From NCBI GenBank assembly GCA_046545675.1, contig JBKGZI010000180.1, positions 1 through 11,088 on the forward strand: DNA of 11,088 nt, given 5' to 3'. The translations under genes were made by a program, and so were the position numbers. The DNA is from CAYLTX01 sp046545675. Its GTDB lineage: Bacteria; Myxococcota_A; Bradymonadia; Bradymonadales; Bradymonadaceae. The notes beneath the pieces are model-generated. The model was not told where the DNA came from. It worked only from the letters and a program-made list of their open reading frames with translations, and did no database searches. Positions 7,892-11,088 of the stretch are shown piece after piece (within the stretch, counting starts at the first letter, position 1; each line of letters begins with the position of its first letter).

Positions 7892-8038
7892 AACTTACGG
7901 CCTCACCAGGTTGGATATATACAAAGATACCCACAACCTATCCCAACAAGAACAACGCCGCGATTATGTTTTTATATTTTTTTAGGATTCCTCTGCCATA
8001 AGGTCCATTATCGCAGAGGGCTTACTCTCGCAGAGGGC
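7892..8038. other. Spacer between the cysteine-rich gene and the pseudogene
   Basis: These 147 bases hold the ribosome site of the pseudogene, an A/T-rich stretch (7965-7983) and a 12-bp direct repeat TCGCAGAGGGCT at 8011-8022 and 8028-8039, the second copy touching the stop codon of the cysteine-rich gene. No terminator with a T-run is visible on the minus strand, so read-through from the upstream gene is possible. Confidence 0.6.
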
Positions 8039-9994
8039 TCAATCGTCAACGCAGATCCCGTAATCCTGGCACTCACCCTCATTGCAATCGTTATCGCTGC
8101 CGCAAGTGCTGTCTTCGGGGCAACTGGAGCAGTCGGAGCCGCCGCAATCGACGTCCGACTCGTCGCCGTTTCGGATGCCGTCACTACAAGAGACGCATAG
8201 ACCGTCGTCGCAATGGCTCGAGTCACAGTCGCCGTCTTGGTTGCAAGTCTCGCCGTCGCCACACTCGTCGCATTCGCTGCCGCCGCAGTCGACGCCGGTC
8301 TCGTCGCCGTTTCGGATGCCATCGTCGCAGGAGGCGCAGAGGCCGTCCTCACAGATATCCGACTCGCAATCGCCGTCTTGGTCGCAGAACTCCCCGCTGG
8401 CGCAGCCGTCGCAGTCGCCGCCGCAATCGACGCCGGTCTCGTCGCCGTTTCGCACGCCATCGTCGCACGAGACGCACATGCCGCGGCTACACCTATCGGA
8501 GTCGCAGCCGTCGTCACTATCGCAGGCCGAGCCGTCGTCGCAGGCGTCGGTGCAGGATTGTCCGCCGCCGCAAAGTCCGTCGTCGCAATCCGAAAGTGCG
8601 CAGTCGTTGTCCTGGGCGCAGATCGACCCGTCGTTGCAAGGCGCACAGCTTCCGCCGCAGTCGACGTCGCTCTCGTTGCCGTTTCGAATGCCGTCGTGAC
8701 ACGACACGCACATGCCGTTATCGCAGCGATTCGACAGGCAATCACTGTTGCTGGAGCAGGCGTTGCCGTCGGTGCAGCGTCCGCAGTCGCCGCCGCAGTC
8801 GACGCCGGTCTCATTGCCGTTTCGGATGCCGTCGAAGCACGTTACGCACAGCCCGTCGTCGCAGCGATTCGACAAACAATCGCCGTTGCCCGAGCAGACT
8901 TGGCCGGGATCGCAGGGGCCGCAGGCGCCGCCGCAGTCGACGTCGGTCTCGTCGCCGTTTCGCTCGCCGTCCTCACAGGAGATACAGACGCCGCGATCAC
9001 AGCGGTCGGATTTGCATTGGTCGTCTGCTCCGCAGGAGTCGCCGTCGTCAGCTTCGTTGGCGTTGTCCCACGCGCAAGAATTCCCATCGCAGTCGTCGCT
9101 GAGGCAATCGTTGTCGCCGCTGCAATCGGCATTCAGCGCACATCCGCGACAGGTACCGCCGCCGCAATCGACGTCGGTCTCCTCGCCGTTCTCGATGCCG
9201 TCGAAACACGACACACAGATATCGTCCACGCAATCGCCCCAAATGCAGTCGTTGTCACCGGCGCAGGCGGCGCCGTCGCCACAGGGGGCACAGTCGCCGC
9301 CGCCGCAGTCGATGGCGGTCTCGTCGCCGTTTTTAATGCCGTCGAAACAAGATACGCACTGGTCGTCCACACACTTCCCAAGGGCGCAATCGTCGTCGTC
9401 GTCACATGCGGCGCCGTCCCCGCAGGCGTTGCACGAGCCGCCGCAGTCGACGTCGGTCTCGTCCTGGTTTTGAACGCCGTCGAAGCAGTTGGGAGGGCCG
9501 CAGGTGCCAGCGTTGCAGCTGCGGCCGTTCGGGCAGTCGCCGCATTCAATCGGGATGCTCGAGCCACACCCATCGTCGCCGGTCGCCGCGCCGCACTCGC
9601 GGCCGACGGCGGCGCAGATCTCAGTCTCGGTCAGCGGCACACACACATCGCCGGCATCGACGTCGCCGGCATCCGAGGCGTCGGCGACGTCTGCGGCGTC
9701 GGTGGCGTCTGCGGCGTCTGCGGCGTCGGCGGCGTCGGCGACGTCTGCGGCGTCTGCGGCGTCGGGGGTTGGATCGGCGTCACCGATGTCGACGATCTCG
9801 CCGCCGTCGGGCTCGCCGTCGCCTTTCTCGTCGACCCACACGCCATCGCGGCAGACTCGATCTGCGCTCCGATCACCCTCCTCTTCACATTGGAGCCTGG
9901 TCAGCGAGGAGTCATAGGAGCATTGAGCGCATACGAGCAAGCATAGGCTCAGGGCGAGGAGCCGAGCGGTGACGGTGAGGCCAAAGTGACGCAT
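8039..9994 (-). CDS. Secreted cysteine-rich repeat protein (nine VDCGG-type repeats)
   Basis: This 651-residue protein is exported and probably sits at or outside the outer membrane. Residues 1-22 are a hydrophobic signal (RLLALSLCLLVC); the candidate site CAQC has Gln at -1, so lipidation at Cys25 is uncertain. Residues 69-117 are an Asp/Ala-rich linker. From residue 170 to the end run nine repeats with the consensus CxDGxxNGDETxVDCGGxCxxC, then GxxCxxxxDCxxxxCxxGxC. Units 3 and 6 carry an extra half-repeat. Almost every cysteine has a fixed place, so a disulphide-stabilised rod binding calcium through the Asp residues is likely, by inference. Similar repeats occur in secreted proteins of Myxococcota and Bacteroidetes, mostly of unknown role. 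The repeat unit is about 130 bp and blocks of it are nearly identical in DNA, so copy number may vary. ATG 9994 has GGGAAG just upstream. Confidence 0.88.
   Translation of the reverse strand: MRHFGLTVTARLLALSLCLLVCAQCSYDSSLTRLQCEEEGDRSADRVCRDGVWVDEKGDGEPDGGEIVDIGDADPTPDAADAADVADAADAADAADATDAADVADASDAGDVDAGDVCVPLTETEICAAVGRECGAATGDDGCGSSIPIECGDCPNGRSCNAGTCGPPNCFDGVQNQDETDVDCGGSCNACGDGAACDDDDDCALGKCVDDQCVSCFDGIKNGDETAIDCGGGDCAPCGDGAACAGDNDCIWGDCVDDICVSCFDGIENGEETDVDCGGGTCRGCALNADCSGDNDCLSDDCDGNSCAWDNANEADDGDSCGADDQCKSDRCDRGVCISCEDGERNGDETDVDCGGACGPCDPGQVCSGNGDCLSNRCDDGLCVTCFDGIRNGNETGVDCGGDCGRCTDGNACSSNSDCLSNRCDNGMCVSCHDGIRNGNESDVDCGGSCAPCNDGSICAQDNDCALSDCDDGLCGGGQSCTDACDDGSACDSDDGCDSDRCSRGMCVSCDDGVRNGDETGVDCGGDCDGCASGEFCDQDGDCESDICEDGLCASCDDGIRNGDETGVDCGGSECDECGDGETCNQDGDCDSSHCDDGLCVSCSDGIRNGDESDVDCGGSDCSSCPEDSTCGSDNDCNEGECQDYGICVDD
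8042..9487 (-). repeat. Roughly 130-bp coding repeat, nine units
   Basis: Each unit begins with the codons for CxDGxxNG and its most conserved block encodes ETxVDCGG. On the plus strand that block reads close to CCGCCGCAGTCGACG followed by TCGTCGCCGTTTCG, recurring near 8152, 8281, 8422, 8653, 8793, 8932, 9161, 9300 and 9441. Two larger gaps correspond to the composite units 3 and 6. The third-base agreement suggests homogenisation by recombination. Confidence 0.85.
9644..9784 (-). repeat. Low-complexity Asp/Ala linker in the cysteine-rich gene
   Basis: Residues 71-117 are built mainly from DAADAA and DVADA units, encoded by an imperfect 9-bp repeat (gcgtctgcg and gcggcgtcg on the plus strand). 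It separates the signal region from the cysteine repeats and probably acts as a flexible acidic spacer that holds the rod away from the membrane. Confidence 0.8.
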
Positions 9995-10072
9995 GGGTAC
10001 TTCCCGGTGAGGATATGATGGGACGATAGGATCTACATTAGCAGATCTCGCCGTCGAGTTCAGCTATGGTGG

Positions 10073-10121
10073 TTGTTGGTTCTTGGTTCTTGGTTCTTGG
10101 TTGTTGGTTCTTGGTTCTTGG
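10073..10121. repeat. Second 7-bp tandem array (TTCTTGG / TTGTTGG), seven units
   Basis: Units run head to tail: TTGTTGG, three TTCTTGG, TTGTTGG, two TTCTTGG. TTCTTGG is the reverse-complement register of the ACCAAGA unit at 5894-5935, so the same heptamer occurs in two spacers more than 4 kb apart. Here there is no opposite arm. Confidence 0.93.
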
Positions 10122-10133
10122 TGTTGCTGTGAA

Positions 10134-10151
10134 TGGAGCATCACTGCTCCA
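10134..10151. repeat. 7-bp hairpin beside the heptamer array
   Basis: TGGAGCA (10134-10140) pairs exactly with TGCTCCA (10145-10151) around TCAC. The right arm with its flank reads ACTGCTCCAAG; in the first heptamer locus the segment between the arms reads ACTGCGCTCCAAG (5870-5882). The two loci may therefore share more than the 7-bp unit. Confidence 0.7.
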
Positions 10152-10283
10152 AGGGTGGGGCGCGGATGTCTCTCTCGAGCTGCGCCTTGCAGACAATTGA
10201 AAGCCCTCTCAATGGACCGGGTGATGGCACGCTTGATGCAAATACCTAACCTGTAGCGAGGAGACCTCCAGCGGAGATCGACG

Positions 10284-10925
10284 GTGATTGTGACTCATTT
10301 TCAAAAGACGATTGGTGTGTGGGCGGTCGTGGTGGCCCTGACGGCGATGGCGTGGGCGCCGACGGCCGGCGCCGAGCCGGCGGCGCCGCCGGCTCCGCCA
10401 CCACCGGTCGAGCAGCAAGCTGACGAAGACGACCAGCCCCGACAAGACGACCAGCCCCGACAAGACTCGCGCCAGCGTGCCTCGACGTCGCCAGTCGTCC
10501 GGGACGACAAGCAGCCGATCTCCAGGACTCGCTACGTCCTGGGCGGGCTGGTCGGCTCGTACTACGGATTCGGCATCGGCCACGCCATCGTCGGCGAGTG
10601 GGGCACCACCGGCTGGTTCTATACGGTCGGCGAGGCGATGAGCGCCGCGGTGATGACCATTGGCCTGGTCCGAAGCCTCGAGGATCTGCCGCACAGCGCC
10701 GACGAGGATCGCACCAGCCGCCCGTCTCGGGCCGACCAACGCATGAACGAGGTGATGATGATCAGCGGCGCGGTCGCCCTGACCGTGTTGCGTATCAGCG
10801 AGGTCTACGACCTCTGGACGCGCCCCGAGGTCGCCAGCGCCCCGCGCGACGACGACACCGCCTTTGCCGTCAGCCCCACCGCCACCGACGGCGGGCTCGG
10901 GGCGAGCTTTTCGTTGAGTTGGTGA
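10284..10925 (+). CDS. Exported envelope protein of unknown function with a Gly-rich hydrophobic domain
   Basis: This 213-residue protein starts at GTG 10284, supported by GGAG seven bases upstream (10273-10276). Residues 1-30 are a Sec signal peptide (hydrophobic core 10-24, likely cleavage after AGA at 28-30). Residues 31-80 are a Pro/Gln/Asp-rich linker with an exact double hexapeptide DDQPRQ. A hydrophobic, glycine-rich region follows: RYVLGGLVGSYYGFGIGHA (83-101), then GWFYTVGEAMS (110-120), and a second apolar stretch at 155-171. I recall similar GFGIGHA-type regions in uncharacterised Myxococcota and Bradymonadota proteins, but I cannot name a family. The final GLGASFSLSW ends in an aromatic residue like an outer-membrane beta strand, though 213 residues with this composition do not make a clear barrel. 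An envelope location is well supported; a function is not. Confidence 0.8.
   Translation: MIVTHFQKTIGVWAVVVALTAMAWAPTAGAEPAAPPAPPPPVEQQADEDDQPRQDDQPRQDSRQRASTSPVVRDDKQPISRTRYVLGGLVGSYYGFGIGHAIVGEWGTTGWFYTVGEAMSAAVMTIGLVRSLEDLPHSADEDRTSRPSRADQRMNEVMMISGAVALTVLRISEVYDLWTRPEVASAPRDDDTAFAVSPTATDGGLGASFSLSW
10428..10463 (+). repeat. 18-bp perfect tandem duplication in the last gene
   Basis: GACGACCAGCCCCGACAA is present twice in a row (10428-10445, 10446-10463), encoding DDQPRQ twice. It is in frame and in a disordered linker, so the protein tolerates it. Confidence 0.9.
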
Positions 10926-10967
10926 GGTTGGAGGGCCGCTGAACGCCCACCGGAGCGACGGCGTCCC

Positions 10968-11019
10968 TGAGGCTGTCGCAAAAGCATTGGACTGACGTCC
11001 TCTGGGCGTCAGAAATGCG
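10968..11019. other. Hairpin and possible insertion-sequence edge after the last gene
   Basis: CTGACGTCC (10993-11001) pairs with GGGCGTCAG (11005-11013) around TCT, with one G-T pair; GCATT (10985-10989) and AATGC (11015-11019) extend the stem across a small internal loop. There is no T-run, so a terminator is weak. The flank TGAGGCTGTCGCAAAAG just left of it looks like terminal inverted repeats I recall from some IS families. The window ends before a transposase could be seen, so this stays a suggestion. Confidence 0.35.
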
Positions 11020-11088
11020 TTCTTAAGCCCTTCTCTGACGGCAAGATGCCTTTTCATCATACACATCTCGATGATTGACGCGCTGTTG

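Larger units (their letters stand above)
9995..10283. other. Divergent spacer between the cysteine-rich gene and the last gene
   Basis: The 289 bases separate two genes that point away from each other, so both promoters should be here. I see a 7-bp tandem array (10073-10121), a small hairpin right of it and no protein-coding frame of worth. No clear -35/-10 pair with normal spacing was found. Confidence 0.6.

Noticed and set aside
7990..8019. Terminator after the cysteine-rich gene
   Set aside because: CCTCTGC and GCAGAGG can pair, but on the minus strand an A-run and not a T-run follows.
8213..9946. 577-residue plus-strand frame opposite the cysteine-rich gene
   Set aside because: Its Val/Ala-rich sequence is the mirror of the repeated Asp/Cys/Gly codons. 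It has no signal peptide or motif, while the minus strand encodes a regular repeat protein.
10209..11066. 285-residue minus-strand frame opposite the last gene
   Set aside because: Its sequence is basic and patternless, while the plus strand has a ribosome site, a signal peptide and a hydrophobic core.

Overview
The window is GC-rich, strongly codon-biased chromosomal DNA from what looks like a delta-proteobacterium-like lineage (Myxococcota or Bradymonadota are my best guess). The reasons are the acidic secreted lipoproteins, the Asp/Ala-rich linker and the long cysteine-rich protein built on a VDCGG repeat. This is inference from protein style; no rRNA or other marker gene is present.

Layout, left to right. 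1-486 is non-coding and carries an 8-bp tandem array (56-127). 487-3663 (+) is a large membrane-anchored bifunctional peptidoglycan synthase (GT51 plus transpeptidase) with unusually wide spacing between its transpeptidase motifs. 3977-4189 (+) is a cold shock protein with a non-coding leader upstream and a textbook intrinsic terminator (4259-4295). 4520-5782 (+) is a lipoprotein c-type cytochrome with two CxxCH motifs. 5783-6024 is a spacer holding a 7-bp repeat array folded as a perfect inverted repeat. 6025-6732 (+) is an acidic lipoprotein of unknown function. It converges on a minus-strand pseudogene (6796-7891) that has lost its reading frame in three places; a terminator hairpin (6741-6784) lies between them. 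8039-9994 (-) encodes a 651-aa secreted protein with nine cysteine-rich repeats. A divergent spacer (9995-10283) holds a second array of the same 7-bp repeat. 10284-10925 (+) is a secreted or envelope protein of unknown function. The last about 160 bases are non-coding, with a hairpin and what may be the edge of an insertion sequence.

The genes do not form one pathway. Most have their own spacer, and five of the seven loci carry an export or membrane-anchoring signal, so the common theme is the cell envelope: wall synthesis, a haem lipoprotein, a surface or secreted repeat protein and envelope proteins of unknown role. I see no defence system, CRISPR array, phage module, tRNA or rRNA. The most unusual content is the short tandem repeats at several scales (7, 8, 15 and 18 bp, plus a roughly 130-bp coding repeat), the shared 7-bp repeat in two distant spacers, and the multiply broken secreted-protein gene. 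I did not find a convincing new multi-gene system.
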